A stretch of DNA of 64,000 nucleotides from Streptomyces marokkonensis (GCF_008312835.1 NZ_VSKS01000006.1:62001-126000), one strand, 5' to 3'. Shown: positions 48,728 to 58,243, counted from the stretch's first letter. Program-made: numbers and translations. The notes: generated by a model not told the origin, from the sequence alone.

Positions 48728-49639
48728 TCAGTTCTCGTCGGCCGGTGCCTCCAGGTGTGCGAGGCGGGCCGGGTCGGCCAGGATGTACATGCCGGTGATG
48801 CGGTGGCCGGTGATGGTGACGGACATGACCGACCGGACGCGGCCGTCCACCACGCTGAGCAGGCCCAGGGCGTCGTTGACCAGGACCATGCGGGACGCCG
48901 CGGTGTAGCGGGCGAACATCATCGCCGACTCGGCCACCGGCTTCGCGCCACGGAGCGTCTTGGAGCCGGCCACGCCGCGGACCAGCGCGCCCGCGTCGGC
49001 CCGCAGCACCACGTCCGGGTGGAGGACGGCGACCAGCGCCTCGAAGTCACCGCCGCGCGCGGCGGCCATGAAGGCGTCGAGGACCTGCTTCTGCCGGCCG
49101 AGGTCGGGCTCGGACGGAGGGGTGGTGTCGCGCACGCGGCGACGGGCCCGGCTGGCGAGCTGCCGGGTCGCGGCCGCGCCGCGCTCCACGACCGGGGCGA
49201 TGTCGTCGAACGGCACGGCGAACATGTCGTGCAGGACGAACGCCAGCCGCTCGTCGGGCTCCAGCGTCTCCAGGACGACCAGCAGCGCCACGCCCACCGA
49301 GTCGGCGCGCAGCGCCTCCTGCTCCGGGTCCACCTGGGAGACGGACCGGATCACCGGGTCCGGGACGAACGTCTCGTCCATCGGCTGCTCGCGGCGCGCG
49401 GTGCGCGAACGCAGCATGTCCAGGCAGATCCGGCCGGTCACGGTGGTCAGCCAGCCGCCGAGGTTGTCGATGCCTGCGGTGTCCGTGCGGCCCAGTCTCA
49501 GCCAGGCCTCCTGGACCGCGTCCTCCGCTTCGGCCAGTGAACCGAGCATGCGGTAGGCGACCGCCTCGAGGTGGCCTCGGTGCTCCTCGAAGCTCCGCGC
49601 CAGCCGTTCCTCGTCGTCCACCGGGGTCACCGGGGTCAC
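48728..49639 (-). CDS. ECF41-type sigma factor with SnoaL-like C-terminal domain
   Basis: A 303-residue ECF sigma factor. Region 2 (about 12-80) reads ARSFEEHRGHLEAVAYRMLG and EAEDAVQEAWLRL; region 4 (about 120-175) reads ADSVGVALLVVLETLEPDER and ARRRVRD. The C-terminal 120 residues form a SnoaL-like domain (QKQVLDAFMAAARGGDFEAL), which in the ECF41 group replaces the separate anti-sigma factor. The start lies in a tandem GTGACCCCG repeat offering three GTG codons; GTG 49639 overlaps the stop of the upstream PIG-L gene (GTGA), so the two are coupled. ECF41 genes often sit by carboxymuconolactone decarboxylase or oxidoreductase genes; here the partner is a deacetylase. Confidence 0.93.
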   Translation of the reverse strand: MTPVTPVDDEERLARSFEEHRGHLEAVAYRMLGSLAEAEDAVQEAWLRLGRTDTAGIDNLGGWLTTVTGRICLDMLRSRTARREQPMDETFVPDPVIRSVSQVDPEQEALRADSVGVALLVVLETLEPDERLAFVLHDMFAVPFDDIAPVVERGAAATRQLASRARRRVRDTTPPSEPDLGRQKQVLDAFMAAARGGDFEALVAVLHPDVVLRADAGALVRGVAGSKTLRGAKPVAESAMMFARYTAASRMVLVNDALGLLSVVDGRVRSVMSVTITGHRITGMYILADPARLAHLEAPADEN

Positions 49640-50379
49640 CGGGGGAACAGCTCGAAGGCGACCGCGGGACGGTTCCCGAACCGCTTCCCCGCCTCCTCGG
49701 CGAACCCCGTCAGCAGTCCGCGGGCGTACGTCTGAGGATCCTCGTCGGTCAGGGCCTCGATGTACGTGCGGTGTTCCAGCAGGGAGCGCACCGCCCGCTC
49801 CAGTCCGTCGGTGGCGTCCACCGCGTGCGTGGGGTTGCCGGAGCCGGCGACCGCCACCCAGCGGACGCCGTTCCAGGGTTCGAGGCCCTGCTCGGTCAGC
49901 TCCGGGAAGATCCAGCGGTTGCCGGCGTCACCCGCGGCGTCCAGCGTCGCGCGCCCGACGGCCACGTGGTCCGGGGTGTTCCAGAAGGTGCCGCCCCAGG
50001 TGTCCCGGTGGTTCAGGGTGATCACCAGCTCGGGCCGGTGCCGGCGGATGGCGGCGGCGATGTCCCGGCGCAGTGCCGGACCGTACTCGATGACGCCGTC
50101 CGCGTGGTCGAGGAAGCCGACGTCCGAGACCCCGACCACCGCCGCGCTCGCCCGCTGCTCCCGCTCCCTGAGCGGGCCGCACTTCGCCGGCTCCAGGGTG
50201 TCGATCCCCGCCTCGCCGCGGGTCGCCAGGACGTAGGAGACCTCGCGGCCGGCGTCGGTCCAGGACGCGATCGCCGCCGCGCAGCCGTACTCGAGGTCGT
50301 CCGGGTGGGCGACCACGGCCAGGGCGCGCTGCCAGTCGTCGGGCATGGGCGGGAGTTGACTGATCGTCGGCTCGGTCAT
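49636..50379 (-). CDS. PIG-L/LmbE-family deacetylase
   Basis: A 247-residue zinc-dependent N-deacetylase of the PIG-L/LmbE family, which includes MshB and Mca of mycothiol metabolism. Zinc ligands are in VVAHPDDLEYGC (AHPDD) and NTPDHVAVG, and the LATRGEAGID and GVSDVGFLDHADG stretches are typical. GTLEPAKCGPLREREQRA is the family's REQE-like helix. The substrate is unknown. It ends in a four-base overlap with the sigma factor gene and is likely to be in the same operon. ATG 50379 is the clear start. Confidence 0.92.
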   Translation of the reverse strand: MTEPTISQLPPMPDDWQRALAVVAHPDDLEYGCAAAIASWTDAGREVSYVLATRGEAGIDTLEPAKCGPLREREQRASAAVVGVSDVGFLDHADGVIEYGPALRRDIAAAIRRHRPELVITLNHRDTWGGTFWNTPDHVAVGRATLDAAGDAGNRWIFPELTEQGLEPWNGVRWVAVAGSGNPTHAVDATDGLERAVRSLLEHRTYIEALTDEDPQTYARGLLTGFAEEAGKRFGNRPAVAFELFPR

Positions 50380-50422
50380 GCCCGCAGACTAACCCGCGGC
50401 ACCGACAGCGCATCGGCGCGCG

Positions 50423-51724
50423 TCAGGCCTCGTCGCGCGCCAGGGCGAGCAGCCGGTCCAGGACGCGCGGGCCGCCGGCCCGGACGCCGTCGTGCTCGAA
50501 CTCGTCGGTGACCCAGGTGCGCAGGCCGCGGATCGCACGGGCGGTCTCGAGGGAGTGGGGCGTGTGGACGTACATGTCGTCGTGGTAGACGGCGGCCGCG
50601 ACCGGGACCTCGTTGACGGCGAGGCGCGCCGGGTCGTACAGCGGTGTCCAGTCGGTGCGCGCGGCGAGCAGTTCGGCGGTCTCGCGCAGCGGGCGCAGCG
50701 CCGGGTCGCAGTCGAACATCCAGGGGTGAATGGTCTCCCCGGTGAACAGCAGCGGCTCGTCACCGGCGAGCGTCTTGGCCGCGTCGAACCGGGGGAACTC
50801 GGCCCGCACGCGTTCGGCGGACCAGGCGGTGGGCCGGGCGTCCTGGCCGTAGATCGCCTCGTGGACGAGCGCGTACAGCGGGTGGCCGGCGAACGACAGC
50901 AGTCCCTGCGCCTGCTCCTGGAAGGCGTCGGAGAGCGCGGGGCCGCCCGGGGTGGGGACGAAGGCGTCCTCCAGGAGGTGGTGCAGCCGGTGGCTGCCCT
51001 CGCCGCTGCCGAGCATCATGCCGAGGGACTGGAACGCCTCGACGGTGAACCGGTAGCCGTTCGGGAGGACCACCTCGTGGGTGAGGAGGTGGTCGGCGAT
51101 GCGGCGGGCGCGCTCGACGTCCTGCGGGTAGCGGGCGTAGTGGGCGGTGACCTTGTGTTCGATGCGCGGGTAGGCGGCCCGGTAGACGTCGTCGGCATGC
51201 GCGTCGAGGGAGGGCAGGCCGCCGGTGACGAGCGCGGTGTGCAGCCCCTCGGGGGCCATGGACAGGTAGGCGACGGTGCAGAAGCCGCCGAAGCTCTGGC
51301 CGAGCACGGTCCAGGGGGCTCCGCCGGTCACCCGGGGGCGGACGGCCTCGCAGTCGCGCACGATGGAGTCGGCGCGGAAGAGGGTGAGGTAGTCGGCCTG
51401 CGCGGCGGCGCCGCCGCGCAGCGGGAGCGTCTGCCGGCTGGCGGGGGTGGAGTGCCCGGTGCCGCGCTGGTCGAGGAGCAGGACGCGGTACTCCTCGAGG
51501 GCACGGCCGAGCCACGCCTGCTTCCCGATGAAACGGTTCGCCCCGAAGCCCGGGCCGCCCTGGAGGTACAGCAGCCAGGGCAGGTCCTCGTCCGCCTTGT
51601 CGCGGGCCACGACCTCGCGCGCGTACAGCTCGATCGTCTCCCCGGAGGGGTCGTCGTGATCGAGGGGCACGGTGAAACGGCGGTCGGTCAGGACGACGCC
51701 GGGCTGGCGGTAACTGACGGTCAA
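50423..51724 (-). CDS. Alpha/beta-hydrolase, proline-iminopeptidase-like
   Basis: A 433-residue serine peptidase of the S33 group. The oxyanion stretch is LYLQGGPGFGANRF, the strand before the nucleophile is LLLDQRGTGHSTP, the nucleophile elbow is TVLGQSFGGFCTVAYLS, and late His/Asp candidates lie in MYVHTPHSLETA. It is longer than Escherichia-type enzymes and matches the actinobacterial prolyl aminopeptidases, which remove N-terminal Pro from peptides. It has no signal peptide. The start is a TTG at 51724 with GGGAG close before it. It lies 43 bases before the PIG-L gene on the same strand. Confidence 0.9.
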   Translation of the reverse strand: MTVSYRQPGVVLTDRRFTVPLDHDDPSGETIELYAREVVARDKADEDLPWLLYLQGGPGFGANRFIGKQAWLGRALEEYRVLLLDQRGTGHSTPASRQTLPLRGGAAAQADYLTLFRADSIVRDCEAVRPRVTGGAPWTVLGQSFGGFCTVAYLSMAPEGLHTALVTGGLPSLDAHADDVYRAAYPRIEHKVTAHYARYPQDVERARRIADHLLTHEVVLPNGYRFTVEAFQSLGMMLGSGEGSHRLHHLLEDAFVPTPGGPALSDAFQEQAQGLLSFAGHPLYALVHEAIYGQDARPTAWSAERVRAEFPRFDAAKTLAGDEPLLFTGETIHPWMFDCDPALRPLRETAELLAARTDWTPLYDPARLAVNEVPVAAAVYHDDMYVHTPHSLETARAIRGLRTWVTDEFEHDGVRAGGPRVLDRLLALARDEA

Positions 51725-51826
51725 CGGGACTCCCGGAACGAACGGATTGTCGGAGCGTGACCCAGTTCAGCACATGATCGTGCGGTCAACGAGCCCGGGA
51801 TCATGAAATCTTCCCTGAACGCCCGG

Positions 51827-52852
51827 TCAGCGGGCCGAGAGGCTGGAGCGCCGGACCACCAGTTCCGGCCGGAGGACGACCCGGCGGTGTTCGTGGGGCT
51901 TGTCGGCACTGCCGCTCTCGGTCTCCTCCAGCAGCAGCTCGGCGGCCAGGGCGCCCATGGTGACGGCGGGCTGGCGCACGGAGGTGAGCGGGACGGCCGC
52001 CGCCGCGGCGAACTCGATGTCGTCGTAGCCGACGATCGCCAGGTCGTCGGGGACGCCGACCCCGGCCGCGTACATGGCCTGCAGGACGCCGAGGGCGAGC
52101 AGGTCGTTGGCGCAGAACACGGCGGTGGGGCGTTCGGCGAGTCCGAGCAGGCGGGCGCCCGCGTCCCGTCCGGCGGCCACGTCGAGCCGTTCGGTGGGCA
52201 GCTCCCGCAGGCGGTCGGGGCCGAGTCCGGCCTCGGCGAGGGCGTTCAGGGCGCCGGTGCGGCGGTCCCGGACCTGGTTCAGTCCCGGCGGGCCGCTGAC
52301 GTACGCGATGGAGCGGTGCCCGGCGTCCACGAGGTGCCGCACGGCCAGCGCGCCGCCGGCCACGTCGTCCACGGAGACGGAGCACTCGGTGGTGCCCTCG
52401 GCGACCCGGTCGACCAGCACGAAGGGGATGCCGTGCCGGCGGAACGCCTCGATGTTGCGGCCGGTGGCGTCCGCGGGGGTGAGCAGCACGCCCCTCACGC
52501 GCTGCTCGGCGAAGAGGGACAGGTACTCGGCCTCCTCGCCCGGGTCCTGGGCGCTGTTGCAGACCATCACGCCAAGCCCGGCCTCGCGCGCGGCGCGCTC
52601 GGCGCCGCGCGCGACGTCGACGAAGAAGGGGTTGCCCATGTCGAGGACGAGCAGGCCCATGATGCGGCTGCGGCCGGCGCGCAGCTGCCGGGCGGACTCG
52701 CTGCGGACGTAGCCGAGCCGGTCTATGGCGGACATCACCCGGGCCCGTGTCTCGGCGGCGACCGTGTCCGGGCGGTTGATCACGTTGGAGACCGTGCCGA
52801 CGGAGACTCCGGCGACGCGGGCTACGTCCTTGATACCCACCGACTGGGCCAT
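51827..52852 (-). CDS. LacI-family repressor, probable rhamnose regulator
   Basis: A 341-residue repressor. The helix-turn-helix and hinge (about 5-60) read VGIKDVARVAGVSVGTVSNV and INRPDTVAAETRARVMSAID; the periplasmic-binding-protein-like domain follows (GLLVLDMGNPFFVDVARGAE, VVCNSAQDPGEEAEYLSLFA, AIVGYDDIEFAAAAAVPLTS). It lies at the end of the minus-strand rhamnose transport cluster, 155 bases after rhaM. The TGAAA/TTTCA palindromes in the rhaI-rhaT divergent promoter region are typical of LacI sites, so I infer that it represses the regulon until rhamnose or an intermediate binds. GGAGG precedes ATG 52852. Confidence 0.9.
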   Translation of the reverse strand: MAQSVGIKDVARVAGVSVGTVSNVINRPDTVAAETRARVMSAIDRLGYVRSESARQLRAGRSRIMGLLVLDMGNPFFVDVARGAERAAREAGLGVMVCNSAQDPGEEAEYLSLFAEQRVRGVLLTPADATGRNIEAFRRHGIPFVLVDRVAEGTTECSVSVDDVAGGALAVRHLVDAGHRSIAYVSGPPGLNQVRDRRTGALNALAEAGLGPDRLRELPTERLDVAAGRDAGARLLGLAERPTAVFCANDLLALGVLQAMYAAGVGVPDDLAIVGYDDIEFAAAAAVPLTSVRQPAVTMGALAAELLLEETESGSADKPHEHRRVVLRPELVVRRSSLSAR

Positions 52853-53007
52853 CGGGCAGGGACCTCCAGGGAGACGGGGGGCGGCGCGGCGGGCCATCAC
52901 ACTACCCGCACGGCCGCCCCGTACCGGTCACGGTCGGGCGGGCAGTCGGGAGTCGACGAGGCGCACCCCGGCCAGCAGGGTGCGTCGTCTCGTCCCGGGT
53001 TCCGTCG

Positions 53008-53328
53008 TCAGGCGAGGTGGAAGACCTCGGTCAGCGGTTTCATCGCCTCGTCGGGCCGGGCGCCGTCGAGGGACTCGAAGAAGGGGGACATCTCGGCCTG
53101 CCAGCGGGCGTTGACCTCGGTGGCCTCCATGCCGGCCCGGGCCGCCTCGAAGTCCTCGGTCTCCAGGTAGCCGACGAGCAGGCCGTCGTCGCGCAGGAAG
53201 AGGGAGTAGTTGTGCCAGCCGGTGGCCGAGAGCGCCTCGCGCATCCCGGGCCACACGGCGGCGTGGCGTTCGCGGTACTCGGTGATCCGGTCCTGGCGGA
53301 CCTTGAGCAGGAAACAGACGCGTTGCAT
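53008..53328 (-). CDS. rhaM: L-rhamnose mutarotase
   Basis: A 106-residue ferredoxin-like-fold protein that interconverts alpha and beta anomers of L-rhamnose, so that isomerase or transporter meets the right form. The family pattern is plain: MQRVCFLLKVRQDRITEYRE, then HAAVWPGMREALSATGWHNY with the catalytic His in HxxVWP, YSLFLRDDGLLVGYLETED, and WQAEMSPFFE at the end. GGAGGAG precedes ATG 53328. It follows the substrate-binding protein gene closely, at the end of the transport operon. Confidence 0.96.
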   Translation of the reverse strand: MQRVCFLLKVRQDRITEYRERHAAVWPGMREALSATGWHNYSLFLRDDGLLVGYLETEDFEAARAGMEATEVNARWQAEMSPFFESLDGARPDEAMKPLTEVFHLA

Positions 53329-53359
53329 GAGGTACCGCTCCTCCGGATGCAGTTTCGGA

Positions 53360-54442
53360 TCAGAAGTCGAACTGGTCGATGTTCTCGGCGTTGAAGACGG
53401 TGGGCTTGCCGAGGTTGATCACGCCGTCCCCGCCGATGGTGTACTCGCCCATCGCGCCGGCCTCGAAGGTCTCGCCCTCCTTGCCGGTGATCTGGCCGGA
53501 GGCCAGCGCGACGGCGGTACGGGCGGCCAGTTCGCCGAGCTTCGCCGGGTCCCAGAGCTCGAACGCCTCGACGGTGCCGTTCTTGACGTACTTGCGCATG
53601 TCGTTGGGGGTGCCGAGCCCGGTCAGCTTGACCTTGCCCTTGTACTTGGAGCCGGACAGGTACTGGGCGGCCGCCTTGATGCCGACGGTGGTCGGGGAGA
53701 TGATCCCCTTCAGGTTCGGGTACTCCTGGAGCAGGCCCTGGGTCTGCTGGAAGGACTGCTGGGCGTCGTCGTTGCCGTACGCGACCTTCACCAGCTTCAT
53801 GTCCTTGTACTCGGGCTTCTTCAGCTCGTCCTTCATGTAGTCGATCCAGGTGTTCTGGTTCGTCGCGGTCTGCGCGGCGGACAGGATCGCTATCTCGCCC
53901 TTGTGGCCGATCTGCTCGGCGAGCAGCTGCACCTCGGTACGGCCCAGATCCTCGGCGGAGGCCTGCGAGACGAAGGCGTTGCGGCAGTCGGCGGTGGTGT
54001 CGGAGTCGTAGGTGACGACCTTGATGCCGTTCTTCATGGCCTGCTTGAGCGCGGTGCACAGGGCACCGGGGTCCTGCGCGGACACGGCCATCGCGTCGAC
54101 CTGCTGCTGGGTGAGGGTGTTGACGTAGGAGACCTGGCCGGCGGTGTCGGTGGCGCTGGAGGGGCCGACCTCCTTGTAGGCCGAGCCCAGTTCCTTCACG
54201 GCCTTCTCGCCGCCCTTGTCGGCGGTGGTGAAGTAGGGGTTGTTGACCTGCTTGGGCAGGAAGCCGACGGTCAGGCCCTTCTTGGTGGCCGCGTCGGGAT
54301 CGGCCTTGCCGGCCGGGGCCGCCGCGCCGCCCTCGCTCTTGACGTCCTCCTTGGTCGTGCCGCCGCAGGCGGTGGCGGCCAGGGCGAGCGAGGTGACGGC
54401 GGCGAGGGCCGCGCAGGTACGGCTCAGGGATGCCTTGCGCAT
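53360..54442 (-). CDS. rhaS: Rhamnose ABC transporter substrate-binding lipoprotein
   Basis: A 360-residue extracellular sugar-binding lipoprotein of the RhaS type. The signal peptide MRKASLSRTCAALAAVTSLA ends in the lipobox LAATAC, giving a lipid-anchored Cys. The fold shows the type I periplasmic binding features LTVGFLPKQVNNPYFTTADK, AMAVSAQDPGALCTALKQAM, VVTYDSDTTADCRNAFVSQA and AILSAAQTATNQNTWIDYMK. The end TVFNAENIDQFDF is shared by rhamnose-binding proteins. AAGGAA precedes ATG 54442. It lies between the second permease gene and rhaM in one operon. Confidence 0.93.
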   Translation of the reverse strand: MRKASLSRTCAALAAVTSLALAATACGGTTKEDVKSEGGAAAPAGKADPDAATKKGLTVGFLPKQVNNPYFTTADKGGEKAVKELGSAYKEVGPSSATDTAGQVSYVNTLTQQQVDAMAVSAQDPGALCTALKQAMKNGIKVVTYDSDTTADCRNAFVSQASAEDLGRTEVQLLAEQIGHKGEIAILSAAQTATNQNTWIDYMKDELKKPEYKDMKLVKVAYGNDDAQQSFQQTQGLLQEYPNLKGIISPTTVGIKAAAQYLSGSKYKGKVKLTGLGTPNDMRKYVKNGTVEAFELWDPAKLGELAARTAVALASGQITGKEGETFEAGAMGEYTIGGDGVINLGKPTVFNAENIDQFDF

Positions 54443-54469
54443 GGTGGGTTCCTTGGGGGCGAGGAGGGG

Positions 54470-55486
54470 TCAGGGGGTCGGGGCGGGCGTCCTGGAGACC
54501 GGTGGTGACCCGGCCGCCCGTCGTCCGGCGCGTGCGACGGCGATCTGCCGGGCCACACGCGGTCCGAGCACGGACAGCACCAGCAGCACACCGGTGACGA
54601 CGATCTGCGACTGCGCGGAGACGTCCTGGAGGCTCATGACGTTCTGCAGCGCCCCGAGCAGGAACACACCGGCGATGGCGCCGCCGAGCGTGCCCTTGCC
54701 GCCGTCGAAGTCGATTCCGCCGAGCAGTACGGCGGCCACGACGGACAGTTCCAGCCCGGTGGCGTTGTCGTAGCGGGCGCTGGCGTAGTGCAGCGCCCAG
54801 AAGATGCCGGTCAGGGAGGCCATCAGACCGGTCAGGGTGAACAGGAGCAGCTTCTGCCGCTTGACGCGGACACCGGCGAAGCGCGCGGCCTCCTCACTGG
54901 CGCCGATGGCGAACAGCGACCGGCCGAACGGCGTGGCGTGCAGCGCGACCACGGCGATGGCGAGCAGGGCGAGGAACGGCAGGAAGGCGTCCGGGATGGA
55001 CGTGTCGCCGATGCGCCCGGACGCGAACTCCAGGTACCGCGAGGGAAAGTCGGTCACCGCGTCGGACCCGAGCACGATCTGCGCGATGCCCCGGTAGGCG
55101 GCGAGCGTGCCGATGGTGACGGCGAGGGACGGCAGGCCGAGCCTGGTCACCAGCAGGCCGTTGATCAGCCCGCACACCACGCCCAGGAGCAGGCAGATCG
55201 GGATGATCGCCTCGATGGTCATGCCCTGGTTCCACAGGGCGCCCATCACGGCACCGGAAAGACCGGCGGTGGACGCGACCGAGAGGTCGATCTCACCGGA
55301 GACAACCAGCAGGGTCATCGGCAGGGCGATCAGCGCGATGGGAAGCGTGTTGCCGATCAGGAACGACAGGTTGAGCGCGTTGCCGAAGCCGTCGACGAAG
55401 CCGAAGGAGAACAGCAGGACCACGACGAGGAGGGCGCCCACGACCGTGTCCCAGCGGATCGCTCGGCTCAGGGAGATGTCAGCCAT
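54470..55486 (-). CDS. rhaQ: Rhamnose ABC transporter permease
   Basis: A 338-residue membrane permease of the RbsC/XylH class. About ten helices are visible, including ALLVVVLLFSFGFVDGFGNA, TLPIALIALPMTLLVVSGEI and LGGAIAGVFLLGALQNVMSL. The typical EAARFAGVRVKRQKLLLFTLTGLMA coupling segment (given here only as EEAARFAGVRVKRQKLL) contacts the ATPase. It overlaps the end of the first permease gene by eight bases, so the pair is translationally coupled and probably forms a heterodimeric channel. ATG 55486 is the start. The symbol follows the rhizobial rhaSTPQ naming; which permease is P and which Q is a guess. Confidence 0.88.
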   Translation of the reverse strand: MADISLSRAIRWDTVVGALLVVVLLFSFGFVDGFGNALNLSFLIGNTLPIALIALPMTLLVVSGEIDLSVASTAGLSGAVMGALWNQGMTIEAIIPICLLLGVVCGLINGLLVTRLGLPSLAVTIGTLAAYRGIAQIVLGSDAVTDFPSRYLEFASGRIGDTSIPDAFLPFLALLAIAVVALHATPFGRSLFAIGASEEAARFAGVRVKRQKLLLFTLTGLMASLTGIFWALHYASARYDNATGLELSVVAAVLLGGIDFDGGKGTLGGAIAGVFLLGALQNVMSLQDVSAQSQIVVTGVLLVLSVLGPRVARQIAVARAGRRAAGSPPVSRTPAPTP

Positions 55487-56519
55487 GGCGGGCGTTCCTC
55501 TTCTTCAGGGCGGAGGCCACGCGCAGCGCGACGATCCGGTCGACCGCGATCGCGAGGATGAGCAGGATGCCGTTGATGGCGAGCACCCAGACGGAGCTGA
55601 CGCCGAGGGCGGGCAGCACGCTGTTGATGGAGGTCAGCAGCAGCGCGCCGAGGGCAGCGCCGTAGACGCTTCCGGAACCGCCGGTGAAGACGACGCCGCC
55701 GACCACGACCGCGCTGACGACGGTCAGTTCGTAGCCGTTGCCGGTGCCGGAGTCGACGTTGCCGAACCGGGCCAGGTACATCGCGCCGGCGAGCCCGGCG
55801 AGCGCACCGCAGACGGTGTACGCGGCGAGGATCCGCTTGCGGACGGGGATGCCGGCGAGGCGGGCGGCCTCGGGGTGGGAGCCGAGCGCGTACAGCTCGC
55901 GGCCGCCGGCGAAGTGCCTGAGGTAGTAGGCGGTGGCGATGAGCACCGCCAGCGCGATCAGCGCCAGGTACGGCACCGCCGAGATGCCGCCGGAGCCGAA
56001 GTCGACGAATCCGCCCGGCAGATCGGCCGCGGTGATCTGCCGGGAGCCGACCCAGATGGAGTCGATGCCGCGGATGATGTAGAGCGTGCCGAGGGTGACG
56101 ACGAGCGCGGGCACTTGGCCGAGGCTGACGAGCAGTCCGTTGAGCAGTCCGAAGCCGATGCCGAGCAGGACCGCCAGCGCGATCGCCACGACCGGGTTGC
56201 CGCCGCCCTGGAGATACGTGCCGGCGGCGAACGCGCTGATGCCGAGCGTGGAGCCGACGGACAGGTCGACGTTGCGGGTGATGACGACCAGGGACTGGCC
56301 GGTGGCGACCAGGACGAGGATGGTCGCGTTCAGCAGCAGGTCCTTGATGCCCTGCTCGGACAGGAACTCGCTGTTGCCGGCCTGGGTGACGGCGATCATC
56401 ACCAGGAAGACGGCCAGGATGGCCAGTTCGCGCATCTTGAACACGCGGTCGGCCAGCCGGGCGGCGCCGGCCTTGGGCACATCCGCCACGGGGGCGGGGT
56501 CGGGGCTGAGCACCGTCAT
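55479..56519 (-). CDS. rhaP: Rhamnose ABC transporter permease
   Basis: A 346-residue membrane permease of the RbsC class, the partner of the protein at 54470. Helices include [58 protein letters not shown] and [40 protein letters not shown] and [16 protein letters not shown] are the conserved substrate-path and ATPase-contact segments. ATG 56519 overlaps the stop of the ATPase gene (ATGA), and its own end overlaps the next permease, so rhaT-rhaP-rhaQ read as a tightly coupled set. Confidence 0.88.
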   Translation of the reverse strand: MTVLSPDPAPVADVPKAGAARLADRVFKMRELAILAVFLVMIAVTQAGNSEFLSEQGIKDLLLNATILVLVATGQSLVVITRNVDLSVGSTLGISAFAAGTYLQGGGNPVVAIALAVLLGIGFGLLNGLLVSLGQVPALVVTLGTLYIIRGIDSIWVGSRQITAADLPGGFVDFGSGGISAVPYLALIALAVLIATAYYLRHFAGGRELYALGSHPEAARLAGIPVRKRILAAYTVCGALAGLAGAMYLARFGNVDSGTGNGYELTVVSAVVVGGVVFTGGSGSVYGAALGALLLTSINSVLPALGVSSVWVLAINGILLILAIAVDRIVALRVASALKKRNARHG

Positions 56520-58033
56520 GCGGCTGTCCTCCCCGTGGCTGCTGCCATCACGGCTTCCTCGGTGGCGTCGGCGCGGGGGATCTCGGCGGTGAGCCGGCCC
56601 TCGTGCATCACCAGCACGCGGTCGGCCATGCCGAGGATCTCGGGCAGGTCGGAGGAGATCATCAGGACGGCCACGCCGTCGGCGGCGAGCCGGGACAGCA
56701 GCCGGTGCACCTCGGCCTTGGTGCCGACGTCGATGCCGCGCGTGGGCTCGTCGACGATCAGCACCTTCGGGGCGGTGGCGAGCCACTTGGCGAGGACGAC
56801 CTTCTGCTGGTTGCCGCCGGACAGGGTGTCGACCGTGTCGGCGATCCGGGCGTACTTGACCTGGAGTCTGACCGCCCAGTCGAGGGCGCGGCTGCGCTCG
56901 GCGCCGCGGTCCATCAGTCCCGCCCGCACGGTCGTACGGAGCCCGGTGAGGCCGATGTTGCGCTCGATGGACATGTCCATCACCAGGCCCTGGGCGCGCC
57001 GGTCCTCGGGGACCAGGGCGAGGCCGGCGGCCATGGCGGTGGAGGGGGCTCCGTTGGTCAGCTTCCGCCCGTCGACCTCCACCTCCCCGGCGTCCCAGCG
57101 GTCGATGCCGAACACCGCGCGTGCGACCTCGGTGCGGCCGGCGCCGACCAGCCCGGCCAGGCCGACGATCTCACCGCGGCGCACGTCGAAGGAGACGTCG
57201 GTGAAGACGCCCTCGCGGGTCAGCCGGCGCACGCTCAGGGCGGTTTCGCCCGGGCTGACGTCCTGCTTGGGGTAGAGCTCGTCGAGGTCGCGGCCGACCA
57301 TGCGGCGGATCAGGTCGTCCTCGGTCATGCCGTCCAGCGGCTCGCTGGAGATCCAGGCGCCGTCGCGCAGGGTGGTGACCCGCCGGCTGATCTCGAAGAT
57401 CTCCTCCAGACGGTGGGAGATGAACAGCACCGCGGCACCCTGGTCGCGCAGGGTGCGCACGACGCCGAAGAGGCGGGCGACCTCGCTGCCGGTGAGTGCG
57501 GCGGTGGGCTCGTCCATGATCAGGACGCGGGCGTCGAAGGAGAGTGCCTTGGCGATCTCGACGATCTGCTGGTCGGCGATGGACAGACCGCGGGCCGGGC
57601 GGTCCGGGTCCAGTTCGACGCCCAGCCGCTTCATCAGGGCGGCGGTCGCCTCGTACGTGGCCCGGTGGTCGATCCGGCCGAAGGCCCGTCGGGGCTGACG
57701 GCCCATGAAGATGTTCTCGGCGATCGACAGGTCGGGGAAGAGCGTGGGCTCCTGGTAGATCACGGCGATGCCGGCGTCGCGGGCGTCGCCGGGGCCGTGG
57801 AAGACGACAGGCGCGCCGTCGAGCAGCACCTGGCCGGCGTCCGGCCGGTGCACTCCGGCGAGCGTCTTGATGAGGGTCGACTTGCCGGCTCCGTTCTCGC
57901 CGGCGAGGGCGTGCACCTCCCCGGGGAACAGCTCCAGGGAGACGTCCCGCAGTGCACGCACCGCGCCGAAGGACCTGGAGATGCCCTTGAGCGCGAGAAC
58001 CGGGGCCGGACCCGTGTCGGACGGGTGGGTCAT
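56516..58033 (-). CDS. rhaT: Rhamnose ABC transporter ATP-binding protein (double ATPase)
   Basis: A 505-residue sugar-import ATPase with two fused nucleotide-binding domains, of the RbsA/MglA class. Domain 1 (about 10-245) has Walker [11 protein letters not shown]-loop IYQEPTLFP, signature LSIADQQ and Walker [11 protein letters not shown]. Domain 2 (about 255-500) has a degenerate Walker A (GLVGAGRTE) but an intact [15 protein letters not shown] signature and [11 protein letters not shown], as is usual in this class. GAGGAG precedes ATG 58033. It is the first gene of the minus-strand operon and its promoter and operator at 58078-58133 are clear. Confidence 0.93.
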   Translation of the reverse strand: MTHPSDTGPAPVLALKGISRSFGAVRALRDVSLELFPGEVHALAGENGAGKSTLIKTLAGVHRPDAGQVLLDGAPVVFHGPGDARDAGIAVIYQEPTLFPDLSIAENIFMGRQPRRAFGRIDHRATYEATAALMKRLGVELDPDRPARGLSIADQQIVEIAKALSFDARVLIMDEPTAALTGSEVARLFGVVRTLRDQGAAVLFISHRLEEIFEISRRVTTLRDGAWISSEPLDGMTEDDLIRRMVGRDLDELYPKQDVSPGETALSVRRLTREGVFTDVSFDVRRGEIVGLAGLVGAGRTEVARAVFGIDRWDAGEVEVDGRKLTNGAPSTAMAAGLALVPEDRRAQGLVMDMSIERNIGLTGLRTTVRAGLMDRGAERSRALDWAVRLQVKYARIADTVDTLSGGNQQKVVLAKWLATAPKVLIVDEPTRGIDVGTKAEVHRLLSRLAADGVAVLMISSDLPEILGMADRVLVMHEGRLTAEIPRADATEEAVMAAATGRTAA

Positions 58034-58077
58034 GAGGGCTCCTCGACGACGTCGGCGGGTCGGCCCTCGCGACGTCG

Positions 58078-58089
58078 TGAAAGGTTTCA
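58078..58089. promoter_or_regulatory. Operator-like palindrome near the rhaT transcription start
   Basis: TGAAAGGTTTCA has perfect TGAAA/TTTCA arms and lies about 15 bases downstream of the rhaT -10 box, a position where a LacI-type repressor would block initiation. Confidence 0.75.
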
Positions 58090-58103
58090 ACTGGGTTGCC
58101 GGG

Positions 58104-58133
58104 ACGTTAGGCGCGCGACGCATGTCACGTCAA
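58104..58133 (-). promoter_or_regulatory. rhaT operon promoter
   Basis: On the minus strand TTGACG (58128-58133) is followed after 18 bases by TAACGT (58104-58109), a good housekeeping-type -35/-10 pair for Streptomyces. The operator at 58078-58089 lies just downstream. Confidence 0.75.
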
Positions 58134-58142
58134 TGGGTCCCG

Positions 58143-58159
58143 GTCGAAAAAGTTTCGAC
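58143..58159. promoter_or_regulatory. Central inverted repeat in the rha divergent region
   Basis: GTCGAAA (58143-58149) and TTTCGAC (58153-58159) are perfect arms around three bases. It lies between the two promoters and shares the GAAA/TTTC core with the flanking operators. It may be a third repressor site or an activator site. Confidence 0.6.
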
Positions 58160-58207
58160 AGCTTCAGGTCGCGCCGTGGTCACGGAGGCCGGTCCGCGCC
58201 GGAGGGG

Positions 58208-58236
58208 TTGACACCCCCGCGGGGGCGCCATAGCTT
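58208..58236 (+). promoter_or_regulatory. rhaI promoter
   Basis: TTGACA (58208-58213), a 17-base spacer and TAGCTT (58231-58236) form a textbook vegetative promoter. The operator-like palindrome at 58244-58255 covers the expected start of transcription. Confidence 0.85.
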
Positions 58237-58243
58237 CCCGTCC

